From assembly GCF_017303375.1 (NCBI RefSeq), contig NZ_JAFKOH010000009.1, positions 1-64,000 of the forward strand: a DNA stretch of 64,000 nt. Reading direction: 5' to 3'. The translations under genes were made by a program, and so were the position numbers. Numbering within the stretch: the first letter of the stretch is position 1; each line of letters begins with the position of its first letter. This document shows, piece after piece, positions 51,646-60,627 of the stretch. The notes under the pieces are model-generated. The model was given only the letters and a program-made list of their open reading frames with translations. It did not search any database and was not told the origin of the DNA. This stretch comes from Bacillus sp. NTK074B (GTDB taxonomy: Bacteria; Bacillota; Bacilli; Bacillales; Bacillaceae_B).

Positions 51646-52044
51646 ATGAAAAACATTCAAATTGGTGATTATGTCACGGCTTTTTATAAGACCGGGAAGT
51701 ACGTAGGGGAAATCACAGGGGAGCGGCCCGGCGTCTATGTAGTAAGAATCCTTGCTGTCTTAAAGCATCCCAGACAGGGAGATTTGCACAATCCCAAGGA
51801 AGTGGACGTTCCTTTGTTTCACGAACGTAAAGCCCTCGCCAATGGTGAGAGAGCCAATATGCCAGAGAAAACAGTCAAACCATATGAAGGTGAGGTCCCT
51901 GATTACAATGCATCATTAATCGATTCCTACACGGCATTAAAGGAAGAACTGGCAAAGGACGCTTCCCCCCATGCACAAAAAAGTCTTGAAACACTGAAAT
52001 CCATCCAACGGGAATACGAACTGATGTATAACCTTACATTTTAA
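51646..52044 (+). CDS. kapB: kinase-associated lipoprotein B-like protein
   Basis: A 132-aa protein matching KapB: an SH3-like beta domain (GDYVTAFYKTGKYVGEITGERPGVYVVRILAVLKHPRQGDLHNPKEVD, about residues 6-53) and a helical C-terminal part. In B. subtilis KapB supports KinB in sporulation signalling. No lipobox is visible in this copy, in line with doubts about the lipoprotein name. No kinB lies beside it here. AAAGGAGG precedes the ATG. Convergent with kapD. Confidence 0.88.
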   Translation: MKNIQIGDYVTAFYKTGKYVGEITGERPGVYVVRILAVLKHPRQGDLHNPKEVDVPLFHERKALANGERANMPEKTVKPYEGEVPDYNASLIDSYTALKEELAKDASPHAQKSLETLKSIQREYELMYNLTF

Positions 52045-52046
52045 AT

Positions 52047-52093
52047 CAAGACGGGGGACGGACCTTCATGTTGAAGGTCCGTCCCCCGTCTTG
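52047..52093. terminator. 21-bp perfect hairpin between kapB and kapD (GGGACGGACCT family)
   Basis: Arms 52047-52067 and 52073-52093 (left arm starting CAAGACGGGGGACGGACC) pair perfectly around ATGTT and sit directly against the kapD stop codon. Third copy of the family with 31148 and 44746. Confidence 0.8.
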
Positions 52094-52714
52094 TCATGCG
52101 AGCTGGTTATAGAATTTGGAGAGGTCGATTCGATCCCCGATGGTGGTGGGCTCTGCTTTATCGAGGTATTTTTTATCCTTTTCTACGAGATTGTAGATGT
52201 GATGGGTGGTGAGGGCATCATCTAATGCTTTATGGTGCTTTCCGACTCCCTCCCTCCCGTATTCCTGTACCGCTTTCCACAGACCCGTTTGGTTTTGATC
52301 ACCAAAGAAGCGTTTGTATTCCATGGAGAGATCCACGAATTGAGCTTGGAACGGAAATGGAAATCCTGACTGTACACAGTTATCACGCAGTACCTTCATA
52401 TCCATATTTCCCCACGTCACTACCTTCGCGACTCCCGCGGCATTTATCCCGTTAAAATAATCAATCAGGCTTTGAAACGATATCCCGGAGTCCACTTCAT
52501 TCTGGCTGATGGATAAAAATCGTTTACATCGGTTCGTTAATTTCGGAAACGCAGTCGGCCTCACATAAGAGGAAAACGTATCAGACACTTTGCCATTCTC
52601 TACCACCACTACCCCGGCTTCGATGATTTCAGGAAAGAAACCTTTGGGGACTCTATGTCGTTCAGGCATAGAAAACTCAAAATCTATAAAAACCAGCTGT
52701 TCCGCTTTCACCAC
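52094..52714 (-). CDS. kapD: DEDDh 3'-5' exonuclease, KapD
   Basis: A 206-aa exonuclease-fold protein: motif I FIDFEFS with Asp/Glu, motif II around WGNMDMKVL with Asp, and motif III HHKALDDA with His and Asp. KapD inhibits the KinA pathway to sporulation in B. subtilis. The start is GTG (52714), preceded by GGAGG at 8 bp; a second GTG follows directly. Convergent with kapB as in B. subtilis. Confidence 0.9.
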   Translation of the reverse strand: MVKAEQLVFIDFEFSMPERHRVPKGFFPEIIEAGVVVVENGKVSDTFSSYVRPTAFPKLTNRCKRFLSISQNEVDSGISFQSLIDYFNGINAAGVAKVVTWGNMDMKVLRDNCVQSGFPFPFQAQFVDLSMEYKRFFGDQNQTGLWKAVQEYGREGVGKHHKALDDALTTHHIYNLVEKDKKYLDKAEPTTIGDRIDLSKFYNQLA

Positions 52715-53009
52715 TTAAACTCCCTCCTCAAAATTCAGATAAAACCCCAATTCATCTATAATAAAAGAATTTTTTCACGATAATGGTTGCATTTCGCATT
52801 TTCCTTGCTTCCTCTGAATGTCAAACCCTACGCCTAGTGGACTGGCGCACATTTACTCCATACTTCTTATTCTTACATTATATCATGTTACATCTGGAAA
52901 TTATGACTGATTCCCTGTTTTACCATGAATAAATGTCATTCGGTGGACTATGAAGGCAATCTTTAATAAAATGAATATTTAGGCATACGAAATAAAAATG
53001 ATATAGAAG
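52715..53009. other. kapD-yuxJ intergenic region
   Basis: Divergent promoters are expected, but no convincing -35/-10 pair or repeat was found; the DNA near 52860-52990 is AT-rich. Confidence 0.35.
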
Positions 53010-54230
53010 GTGTTAACCATTACAAACAAAAAGAAGAATCTGACAATCATGCTAATGGCCAATTTCTTAGTAGCGGCAAGTGCGACAATGGTGTTGCCGT
53101 TTTTATCTCTCTATATTGAAACCTTTGGCACTTACAGCCACGAATACGTACAGCGCTGGTCAGGGTTTGTCTTTGGGGTAACGTTCTTGACCGCGTTCTT
53201 TATTTCCCCTTTATGGGGCAGGATCGGGGATCGTTTTGGATATAAGCCGATTCTGCTCATCACGGGATACGGCATTGCCACCTCTATTTTTCTAATGGGT
53301 TTTATGGATTCTGTTTGGGGACTCTTCTTTCTGCGGATGATCATGGGTGCGGTGACAGGTTTCATCCCGACATCCATGGCGCTGATTTCTTCCCAGACCC
53401 CGAAGGAAGAAGCTGGCCGGACGCTCGGTACTCTTCAGATGGGAACTGTTTCGGGAGGACTATTCGGCCCCGTCATTGGTGGGCTTTTAGCCGATAATGT
53501 AGGGTTTTCCTATACATTCATTTTCACCTCCATCGCTATTGCTGTTGCGGCAACGGTCGTATTGGCAGGAATACATGAGGAGCGAAGCAAGGAACAGCGG
53601 GATCAACGGAACAAGTATTCCAGTAAACAAGTCCTTCAGCATATTTTCAGCCATAAGCTGCTCGTGACGGTGTTATTGCTTTCACTTATTATCCAAGTGG
53701 CGAACTTCAGCATCCAGCCGCTCCTTGCCCTGTATGTAGATGAGCTTACCTCTTCTAGTAATCTGGCATTTTTGGCCGGGATTGCCTTTTCGGCTACAGG
53801 TTTCGGGAATTTAATTGCAACTAGACGTTGGGGACAGCTGGGTGATGACATCGGCTATGAAAAGGTGTTATCAATCCTTCTCGTTCTTGCCTCCATTTTC
53901 ATCGTTCCACAGGCCCTGGCAGTCGAACTCTGGCAGCTTGTCCTGTTCCGTTTCCTGTTCGGGATTGCCATTGGCGGTATGATTCCTTGCATCACAGCGT
54001 ATATCCGTCAGGAAGCACCCTTGAGCATGCAGGGGGAAGTCCTTGGATATAATCAAAGTTTCCGTTTTCTGGGAAACGTGATCGGGCCGGCATTTGGCGG
54101 TATCGTCTCCGGATATATTGGCATTTCTTCCGTATTTTATGTAACAGGTGCTTTATTCTTAGGGGCATTTGGATTATTATGGTGGAGTATACGTCATTCT
54201 GGAACAACCAGCCATGTGAAAGATTACTAG
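53010..54230 (+). CDS. yuxJ: MFS transporter
   Basis: A 12-helix major facilitator (about 406 aa) of the drug-proton antiporter type: GRIGDRFGYKPILLITG (motif A, about residues 70-86) and GGLFGPVIGGLLADNVG (motif C-like). The start is uncertain: a GTG at 53010 overlaps the likely ribosome site AGAAGGTG, and the codon at the right distance is ATT at 53019; ATG comes only at codon 14. Tandem with pbpD 16 bp downstream, as in B. subtilis. Confidence 0.87.
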   Translation: MLTITNKKKNLTIMLMANFLVAASATMVLPFLSLYIETFGTYSHEYVQRWSGFVFGVTFLTAFFISPLWGRIGDRFGYKPILLITGYGIATSIFLMGFMDSVWGLFFLRMIMGAVTGFIPTSMALISSQTPKEEAGRTLGTLQMGTVSGGLFGPVIGGLLADNVGFSYTFIFTSIAIAVAATVVLAGIHEERSKEQRDQRNKYSSKQVLQHIFSHKLLVTVLLLSLIIQVANFSIQPLLALYVDELTSSSNLAFLAGIAFSATGFGNLIATRRWGQLGDDIGYEKVLSILLVLASIFIVPQALAVELWQLVLFRFLFGIAIGGMIPCITAYIRQEAPLSMQGEVLGYNQSFRFLGNVIGPAFGGIVSGYIGISSVFYVTGALFLGAFGLLWWSIRHSGTTSHVKDY

Positions 54231-54246
54231 AAAAGTAGAGTGAGAT

Positions 54247-56094
54247 ATGAGAGTTTTTGCAGGTTATATAACGGTGATCAGCTTTATGCTCATCTTTTTT
54301 ACGACATTATTTTTTGCCACCGACGAATGGAATAAGGTACAAAGTTTCCAACAGGAATTGGAGCATGCGGTGAGCACGGATACGATCGATCTGAACCGCA
54401 CCAGCCTCCTTCTCGACAAAGACGGCAAAGTGTTTTCAGAAGTAAATCGTCCTTATCGCCTCTATGTAGCGGATGATAAGATCCCTCCGTTTCTGAAAGA
54501 TATCCTGGTCGCTTCAGAGGATCAGCATTTTTATGAGCACGTCGGCTTCGATGCAGGTGCAATCTTACGGGCCGTTGTGAAAAACCTGGTGTTTACCCAT
54601 ATCCAGCAGGGAGGAAGCACCATCACACAGCAATTGGCCCGGAATCTATATCTGGGCCAGGAAAAAACATACAATCGAAAATTGACAGAGTTATTCTACG
54701 CCCATGAAATCGAACAAACCTTATCAAAGGATGAAATTTTGGAATTATATATGAATGTCATTTATTTCAGTAATGGTGTATACGGGATCGAGACGGCGTC
54801 CCAATACTACTTTCAAAAAAGCGTTGCTGAGCTGAATCAAGCGGAGATGGCGTTTATCGCTTCAATCCCGAATAATCCGGAGAAATATGATCCCATCGAC
54901 CATTTCGATCAAACAAAGGTTCGTCAGGAGCGACTGCTTGATATTCTTGTGAACACACAGAAATTATCCAAAGACGAAGCGGATCAATTAAAGAAAGTAC
55001 CCATCTCCCTGAATGTCAGAAAGAAAACCGACCTTTATCCTGACTATGCCTTTTACGTTGAGAATGAGTTGAAAGATTTGATTGCGCGTAATGAAGGCTA
55101 TGTGCTGGACCTGGAGAACGCTTCTTCTCCAGAGGAAAAGAAAGTGATCGGAGAGAAGCTCGAGGATCGATATCAGGAAGTGATTTCGTCCGGTGTCCGG
55201 ATTCAAACAGCCCTGAACCCCTCTCTTCAGCAAAAGAGCATCAGAGCTTTGAATGAACAATTGAATGCAGAATTGCAAGGGGCCGCCGTCACTATCGACA
55301 ATACGACAAGGACCATTGTCGCTTTATCCGGAGGCAGGAATTATAAAAAGTATAATTTCAATCATGCGTTTCAGGCTTTTCGGCAACCCGGTTCAGCTAT
55401 CAAACCACTGCTTGTATACGGCCCTTATATCGAGAAATTCAAGGCCGGCATCAATGATAAGGTGAATGCCAATCAGTATTGCGTAGGTGACTATTGTCCG
55501 ATCAACTATGGGGGAGCCCAGCCCGGAATTGTCACATTGAAGCAATCCATGTCACTGTCTTATAATGGATCCGCGGTTCGGCTCATGGAAAAAGTCGGCA
55601 TCGAAGGAGCTTTTCAATCCATAGCGCCTTTTTCCTTTGAAAGGGTGATTGAGGAAGACAAAACCTACGCCGCATCAATCGGTGGATTCACATATGGGAT
55701 GAGTCCCCTTGAATTGACGGATGCCTATACTTCTTTTATTGATGGAAACTACCAGAAGAGCCATGCCATCATACATGTGAAAGATAATAACGGAAAGATT
55801 CTTTATCATTGGAAAAATGAACCGAAGAAGGTATGGTCCTCTGATACCACTTCCAAAATACGCAAAATGCTCAATGAAGGAGCCACATCGGGTACCGGAA
55901 GAGCTGCGTACGTATCCAAGCCCTATGTTGGAATCAAAACGGGCACGACCAATAACTACCATGATTACTGGGTGATGGGCTTGACCGACACCCTTACGAC
56001 AGGCGTATGGGTCGGCCACGATATCCCCCGTGACATGAGTGAAATCGAACGACAGCGGCCCGGTCATAAAATTTGGAAAGGCATCATGGAATAA
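54247..56094 (+). CDS. pbpD: class A penicillin-binding protein 4
   Basis: A bifunctional peptidoglycan synthase of 615 aa. An N-terminal membrane helix (about 5-26) is followed by a glycosyltransferase domain (about 60-230) with EDQHFYEHVGFD and QGGSTITQQLARNLYL, and a transpeptidase domain (about 330-600) with the active-site serine in RQPGSAIKPL, SYNGSA (SxN) and IKTGTTN (KTG). It acts outside the membrane on lipid II. Follows yuxJ by 16 bp. Ends with a strong terminator. Confidence 0.95.
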   Translation: MRVFAGYITVISFMLIFFTTLFFATDEWNKVQSFQQELEHAVSTDTIDLNRTSLLLDKDGKVFSEVNRPYRLYVADDKIPPFLKDILVASEDQHFYEHVGFDAGAILRAVVKNLVFTHIQQGGSTITQQLARNLYLGQEKTYNRKLTELFYAHEIEQTLSKDEILELYMNVIYFSNGVYGIETASQYYFQKSVAELNQAEMAFIASIPNNPEKYDPIDHFDQTKVRQERLLDILVNTQKLSKDEADQLKKVPISLNVRKKTDLYPDYAFYVENELKDLIARNEGYVLDLENASSPEEKKVIGEKLEDRYQEVISSGVRIQTALNPSLQQKSIRALNEQLNAELQGAAVTIDNTTRTIVALSGGRNYKKYNFNHAFQAFRQPGSAIKPLLVYGPYIEKFKAGINDKVNANQYCVGDYCPINYGGAQPGIVTLKQSMSLSYNGSAVRLMEKVGIEGAFQSIAPFSFERVIEEDKTYAASIGGFTYGMSPLELTDAYTSFIDGNYQKSHAIIHVKDNNGKILYHWKNEPKKVWSSDTTSKIRKMLNEGATSGTGRAAYVSKPYVGIKTGTTNNYHDYWVMGLTDTLTTGVWVGHDIPRDMSEIERQRPGHKIWKGIME

Positions 56095-56110
56095 CCCCCT
56101 TGATCCTGTT

Positions 56111-56145
56111 AAAAAAGAGTCTGCAGCATGCTGCAGACTCTTTTC
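56111..56145. terminator. bidirectional terminator pbpD/yufK
   Basis: GAGTCTGCAGCATGCTGCAGACTC is not a simple stem-loop but a palindrome with arms GAGTCTGCAGC/GCTGCAGACTC, with A-run before and T-run after. Confidence 0.85.
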
Positions 56146-56147
56146 CG

Positions 56148-56723
56148 TTATAATTTCACCTTCGACATGATCGGCAAACTTGCCATCACTCCGTTATAAA
56201 GCTTCAGAAACACAAAGAAAATCGTCAAAAACAACGAAGACCAAGAAAACACCTGCAAACTCACCACTCCGAATATTCCCCATTTGGAGAGGGACGGACT
56301 TATTTTATATACAAAGTAGATAAAATAGGCTATGGAGCTTATGGCAAAGATGATGGATAATCCCAGAAAGGACTTTAAACTTACGACAGACACCAGGCCC
56401 CCCAAGAAATAAATCATGGACCCTGAACGAACAAGGTTGTATAATTCCCCATCCGAATCCGTCGCAAAGAACAGCATGGAGACGCCATTGATTGTCTCCG
56501 CAATCAGTTTAAGAGCAGCAAACACCATGAAAAAGGCGACCATCATCAAGATCAAGATGGCAAGCTTAAGCTGTATTTCTGATAAGAACTCCCTCATTCC
56601 GGGATAAACCCCTATTTTCTTAAATACATCAACGAATACTTCCACAGCATATACGGAAAAGGTAAGGCTGAATAATAAGATTGAAAAAAGTGGCAGATAA
56701 CTTGTTAAGTATGTATTTTTCAA
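56148..56723 (-). CDS. yufK: DUF5366/YufK-like membrane protein
   Basis: A 191-aa integral membrane protein with about five to six helices (6-32, 50-75, 100-115, 117-140 and 150-178). Function unknown. The assignment to YufK rests mainly on its position after pbpD and before the mrp operon and on its size and hydrophobic pattern, so it is less firm than most. Minus-strand gene, convergent with pbpD. Confidence 0.65.
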   Translation of the reverse strand: MKNTYLTSYLPLFSILLFSLTFSVYAVEVFVDVFKKIGVYPGMREFLSEIQLKLAILILMMVAFFMVFAALKLIAETINGVSMLFFATDSDGELYNLVRSGSMIYFLGGLVSVVSLKSFLGLSIIFAISSIAYFIYFVYKISPSLSKWGIFGVVSLQVFSWSSLFLTIFFVFLKLYNGVMASLPIMSKVKL

Positions 56724-56847
56724 TTAAAAACTCTCCCATAACGATTCTTCATCCACTCTCATCATAATCGTTTATGGAAATCTTGAAAAGGGTATAGAAA
56801 CAGATGGAACAATGACAATAGGCCTATCCTGTCCTCTCGCACATAAA

Positions 56848-56884
56848 CAATAAATGTCCCTTCTCTATTAAAAGAAAGGACATC
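56848..56884 (-). terminator. terminator of the 85-aa protein gene
   Basis: On the minus strand ATGTCC pairs with GGGACAT, with additional CTTTCT/AGAGAAG pairing, followed by TTATT. Confidence 0.6.
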
Positions 56885-56885
56885 C

Positions 56886-57143
56886 TTATTGCTGAAAATG
56901 GGAATGGGGAACGACTCTGATATATTCTCGTGATCCGAACGGTTGCCTTCTGCGGATGGGTTCTTTCGTCAACTCTTCTTCCACTTCTTCTGTCTCACTA
57001 TATTGCACCGGCGTAATATTCATACTCGTCGGATCCTCGGTTTCAATGATACCGCGATTAAACCGGTCTTCGGTTTCAACCAGCCACGCAAAGCCAAAAA
57101 AAGCAAAAAATATGGTCGTAACCGCTACTGTTTTCTTTTTCAT
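56886..57143 (-). CDS. hypothetical exported or membrane-anchored protein (85 aa)
   Basis: An N-terminal hydrophobic segment (about residues 5-21, VAVTTIFFAFFGFAWLV) could be a signal anchor. The rest is acidic then basic (SETEEVEEELTKEPIRRRQP), without recognisable motifs. GGTGGTGAAG lies upstream of the ATG. Not recognised; gene start and reality are moderately supported by the ribosome-site region and a terminator. Confidence 0.5.
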   Translation of the reverse strand: MKKKTVAVTTIFFAFFGFAWLVETEDRFNRGIIETEDPTSMNITPVQYSETEEVEEELTKEPIRRRQPFGSREYIRVVPHSHFQQ

Positions 57144-57449
57144 AACTTCACCACCTTATGGATAGGATTCACCAAATTGACCGAAACTATTCTGTAAGCG
57201 TCCGGACAAAAGTAGAAAATTCAACAAAAATTTTCAGCCCGCATTTCCGTCTGTCTTCATATTTAATACTTCTTGAAAGTTGTGATATGGATGGGATGCT
57301 GAGTAATGCAAGCATTTATTTTTTACGTTATAATGCTTTTTAGGGTTCAGCTTCGGTCAAGATTAAGTAGAATGTTGCCAGTTAATGAACAGTGTTGGCA
57401 TATAGACCATGCCTGAGAATAAATGAATTTTACATAAGGGGGGTTTTAC
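57144..57449. other. intergenic region upstream of mrpA
   Basis: Should hold the mrp operon promoter. The best -10 is TATAAT at 57329-57334, but its -35 (ATGCAA, 17 bp upstream) is weak. Nothing else was recognised. GGGGGG-type ribosome site (AAGGGGGG) lies right before mrpA. Confidence 0.4.
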
Positions 57450-59855
57450 ATGACTTTATTACATTGGGCAATCGTATCGCCTTTTTTATTTGCGATACTC
57501 ATTCCATTTCTTTATAAAGCATTTCGGAATGTACATACCGGCTGGTTCGTATTATTGTTGCCAGTAGCTTTATTTACGTACTTTTTTCAATTCATCTCCA
57601 TTACGAAAGCCGGGGATACCGTCAAGGAAACTTTGGAGTGGATGCCTTCTTTCGGGATCGACTTCATCGCCTATGTGGATGGCCTTGGATTACTGTTTGC
57701 CATGCTCATCACGGGGATCGGTTCACTGGTTGTCCTTTACTCGATTTACTATTTAGATAAGAAGAAGGAGCAATTACATAACTTTTATGTGTATTTAATG
57801 ATGTTCATGGGAGCGATGCTTGGTGTTGTTCTCTCAGACAACTTGATCGTTCTTTATATGTTCTGGGAATTTACTTCTATTTCTTCATTCTTATTGATCG
57901 GTTACTGGTATCACCGGGAGCGTTCACGTTACGGAGCACAAAAATCCATGCTTATTACGGTCTTTGGAGGACTCAGTATGCTTGGAGGATTCCTGCTTCT
58001 TTATCTGATGGGCGGTACCTTCAGCATCAGGGAATTAATCATGCAGACTGATCAGCTCATGACACAGGCACTTTTCCTTCCTGCTTTGCTTCTGGTTTTG
58101 TTGGGGGCTTTCACGAAATCAGCTCAGTTCCCGTTTCACATCTGGCTGCCTGATGCCATGGAAGCACCTACGCCGGTCAGTGCGTATCTGCATTCTGCCA
58201 CCATGGTAAAAGCCGGGATCTACTTGGTTGCCCGCTTGAGTCCTGTTTTCGCGGAATCCAGCGTTTGGTTATGGCTTGTTGGCGGTGTGGGGATCTTCAC
58301 TTTATTCTGGGGTTCCTTCAATGCCGTGAAACAAACGGATCTAAAAGGAATCCTCGCCTTTTCCACCGTCAGTCAACTCGGTCTCATCATGTCCTTGTTG
58401 GGAGTGGGAGCTGCGGCTCTTCACTACACAGAGCTGGATGATAATATTTATATGGTGGCAACACTCGCCGCTGTATTCCATTTGATCAACCATGCAACGT
58501 TTAAAGGAAGTTTATTCATGGTCGTTGGAATCATCGATCATGAAACAGGTACCCGGGATATCCGGAAGCTTGGGGGGCTCATGAACTTCATGCCCATCAC
58601 GTTCACCGTTGCCATCATCGGAGCCTTCTCCATGGCAGGACTTCCTCCATTTAACGGTTTCCTTTCCAAAGAAATGTTCTTTACGGGAATGGTCAGGGTA
58701 CTTGAAATGGATATCTTCAACCTGGATACATTCGGCATGATCTTCCCCCTTCTTGCTTGGGTGGGAAGTGTGTTCACGTTTATATACAGCATGATCCTGG
58801 TATTCAAAACCTTTACAGGGAAGCACCAGCCCGAGAAGCTTGAAAAGAAACCTCACGAAGCACCTCTCGGCATGTTGATTTCACCGATCATCCTGGCTTC
58901 TCTCGTCATCATATTCGGTTTCTTTCCGAATATCCTGTCAGAACGGATCATTGCTCCTGCAGTGGCCGCTATCACGCCAAGTCTGATTCAGGAAGGACAT
59001 GCCGTTGAAACGCATATTTCATTCTGGCATGGATTTACCCCTGAGTTATTCATGACCCTTGGTGTTATTCTTTTCGGAGTCCTGCTGTATCTTCTCCTTC
59101 CTTCATGGAAAAAGGTATACACATGGATTCCTGAACGCATGACGCTGAACTCTTTCTATGATGGAGGTTTGATCAAGAGTGAACGCGGTGCCAAGAACTT
59201 TACGAGCGGTTATATGACAGGATTCATTCGAACGTACCTGGTATACATCTTCTCGTTTTTGATCGCCATTTCCCTTTTTGCCCTATGGTTTAAAGGCGCT
59301 TTCGCCATCAATACGAAGGAACTGGCTCCGGTCGGGGTGTATGAGATTGCCATCGCCCTTCTTCTCGTAATCAGTTCGGTTACCATACTATTCGCGAAAT
59401 CACGTTTAACATCGATCATTTCGCTTGGAGCTGCCGGCTATACGGTTTCACTCTTTTTCGTCTTATTCCGTGCGCCGGATCTGGCCCTGACACAGCTGGT
59501 CATCGAAACCGTGTCAGTGGCCCTTTTCCTCCTTTGTTTTTATCACCTGCCTCAACTTAGCAGGCATGAAGAACGGATGAGGTTCAAACTGGGGAATGCT
59601 CTGATCTCCATCGGAGTAGGAGTGGTGGTCGCGTTGTTTGCCATTTCGTCCTACAGTTCGAAGATGTTTAAATCCATTTCGAAATACTATATTGAAAATA
59701 CCCATGATAAAGCAGGCGGGGAAAACATGGTCAATGTCATCCTCGTAGACTTCCGTGGGTTTGATACCATGTTTGAAATTTGCGTCCTTGCCATTGCGGC
59801 ACTCGGTATATTCTCAATGATCAAATTGCGCCTTACAAGGAGGGATGAAGGATGA
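57450..59855 (+). CDS. mrpA: Na+/H+ antiporter subunit A
   Basis: Largest subunit (801 aa) of the Mrp cation/proton antiporter, homologous to NuoL with extra C-terminal helices. Proton-channel-like motifs include the conserved Glu region YMFWEFTSISSFLLIGYW (about 130-147), the lysine in GAFTKSAQFPFHIWLPDAMEAPTPVSA (about 216-242) and SATMVKAGIYL. Works with MrpB-G in one membrane complex for Na+ and alkali tolerance. The stop overlaps the mrpB start by 4 bp. Confidence 0.97.
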   Translation: MTLLHWAIVSPFLFAILIPFLYKAFRNVHTGWFVLLLPVALFTYFFQFISITKAGDTVKETLEWMPSFGIDFIAYVDGLGLLFAMLITGIGSLVVLYSIYYLDKKKEQLHNFYVYLMMFMGAMLGVVLSDNLIVLYMFWEFTSISSFLLIGYWYHRERSRYGAQKSMLITVFGGLSMLGGFLLLYLMGGTFSIRELIMQTDQLMTQALFLPALLLVLLGAFTKSAQFPFHIWLPDAMEAPTPVSAYLHSATMVKAGIYLVARLSPVFAESSVWLWLVGGVGIFTLFWGSFNAVKQTDLKGILAFSTVSQLGLIMSLLGVGAAALHYTELDDNIYMVATLAAVFHLINHATFKGSLFMVVGIIDHETGTRDIRKLGGLMNFMPITFTVAIIGAFSMAGLPPFNGFLSKEMFFTGMVRVLEMDIFNLDTFGMIFPLLAWVGSVFTFIYSMILVFKTFTGKHQPEKLEKKPHEAPLGMLISPIILASLVIIFGFFPNILSERIIAPAVAAITPSLIQEGHAVETHISFWHGFTPELFMTLGVILFGVLLYLLLPSWKKVYTWIPERMTLNSFYDGGLIKSERGAKNFTSGYMTGFIRTYLVYIFSFLIAISLFALWFKGAFAINTKELAPVGVYEIAIALLLVISSVTILFAKSRLTSIISLGAAGYTVSLFFVLFRAPDLALTQLVIETVSVALFLLCFYHLPQLSRHEERMRFKLGNALISIGVGVVVALFAISSYSSKMFKSISKYYIENTHDKAGGENMVNVILVDFRGFDTMFEICVLAIAALGIFSMIKLRLTRRDEG

Positions 59856-60286
59856 AAACAAAAGTAAAAACGAATGATGTCATCCTGCAAACCGTTACCA
59901 ATGTGGTCGCATTCATCATCATCCTGTTCTCCTTACGACTCTTCTTCTCGGGCCACTACACTCCCGGGGGAGGATTCATCGGGGGCTTGATGACGTCGGG
60001 AGCCATTGTGCTACTGTTACTGGCGTATGATATCAAAACCGTTGCCACCATCTTACCGGTGGATTACAAGATCATCACAGCCATCGGTCTGTTATTCTCC
60101 GTGGCGACAGGGGCAGGGGCTTTAGTATTCAATGTCCCTTTCCTTACTCATGCATACGATTATTTTTACCTTCCCCTTTTAGGGAAGACATCCTTGCATA
60201 CAGCTGTGCTTTTTGACACCGGGGTGTACCTGGTTGTCATCGGGGTCACCATGACCATTATTCAAACGATTGGGGTGAGTGAATAA
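59852..60286 (+). CDS. mrpB: Na+/H+ antiporter subunit B
   Basis: A 144-aa membrane subunit with about four helices. The MnhB signature [29 protein letters not shown] (about 33-60) is clear. Starts within the mrpA stop (ATGA) and ends one base into mrpC (TAATG), so translation is coupled. Preceded by AAGGAGGGATGAAGG. Confidence 0.96.
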   Translation: MKTKVKTNDVILQTVTNVVAFIIILFSLRLFFSGHYTPGGGFIGGLMTSGAIVLLLLAYDIKTVATILPVDYKIITAIGLLFSVATGAGALVFNVPFLTHAYDYFYLPLLGKTSLHTAVLFDTGVYLVVIGVTMTIIQTIGVSE

Positions 60287-60627
60287 TGGAAATCATTATG
60301 GCCGTTGTGGTCGGAATCCTATTTACAAGCGCCGTATACTTAATGTTATCCAAGAGCTTACTCCGGATCATCATCGGGACAGCTCTATTAAGCCACGGTG
60401 CCCATTTATTGATCCTTTCTGTGAGTGGTCTTAAAGGGGGAGCCGCACCTCTACTCGGGGAGCATGCTGAACGGTATGTAGATCCCCTTCCCCAGGCTTT
60501 GATCCTGACGGCGATCGTAATCAGTTTTGGAGTGACCGCTTTCTTCCTTGTTCTCGCTTATCGGGCATATCAGGAACTTGGCACGGATAATATGGATCAG
60601 ATGAGAGGTAACGAAGGAAATGACTAA
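60286..60627 (+). CDS. mrpC: Na+/H+ antiporter subunit C
   Basis: A 113-aa NuoK homologue with three helices (about 2-24, 28-48 and 65-92); motif [18 protein letters not shown] and [20 protein letters not shown]. Overlaps mrpB by 1 bp and mrpD by 8 bp. The soluble tail is acidic. Confidence 0.96.
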   Translation: MEIIMAVVVGILFTSAVYLMLSKSLLRIIIGTALLSHGAHLLILSVSGLKGGAAPLLGEHAERYVDPLPQALILTAIVISFGVTAFFLVLAYRAYQELGTDNMDQMRGNEGND

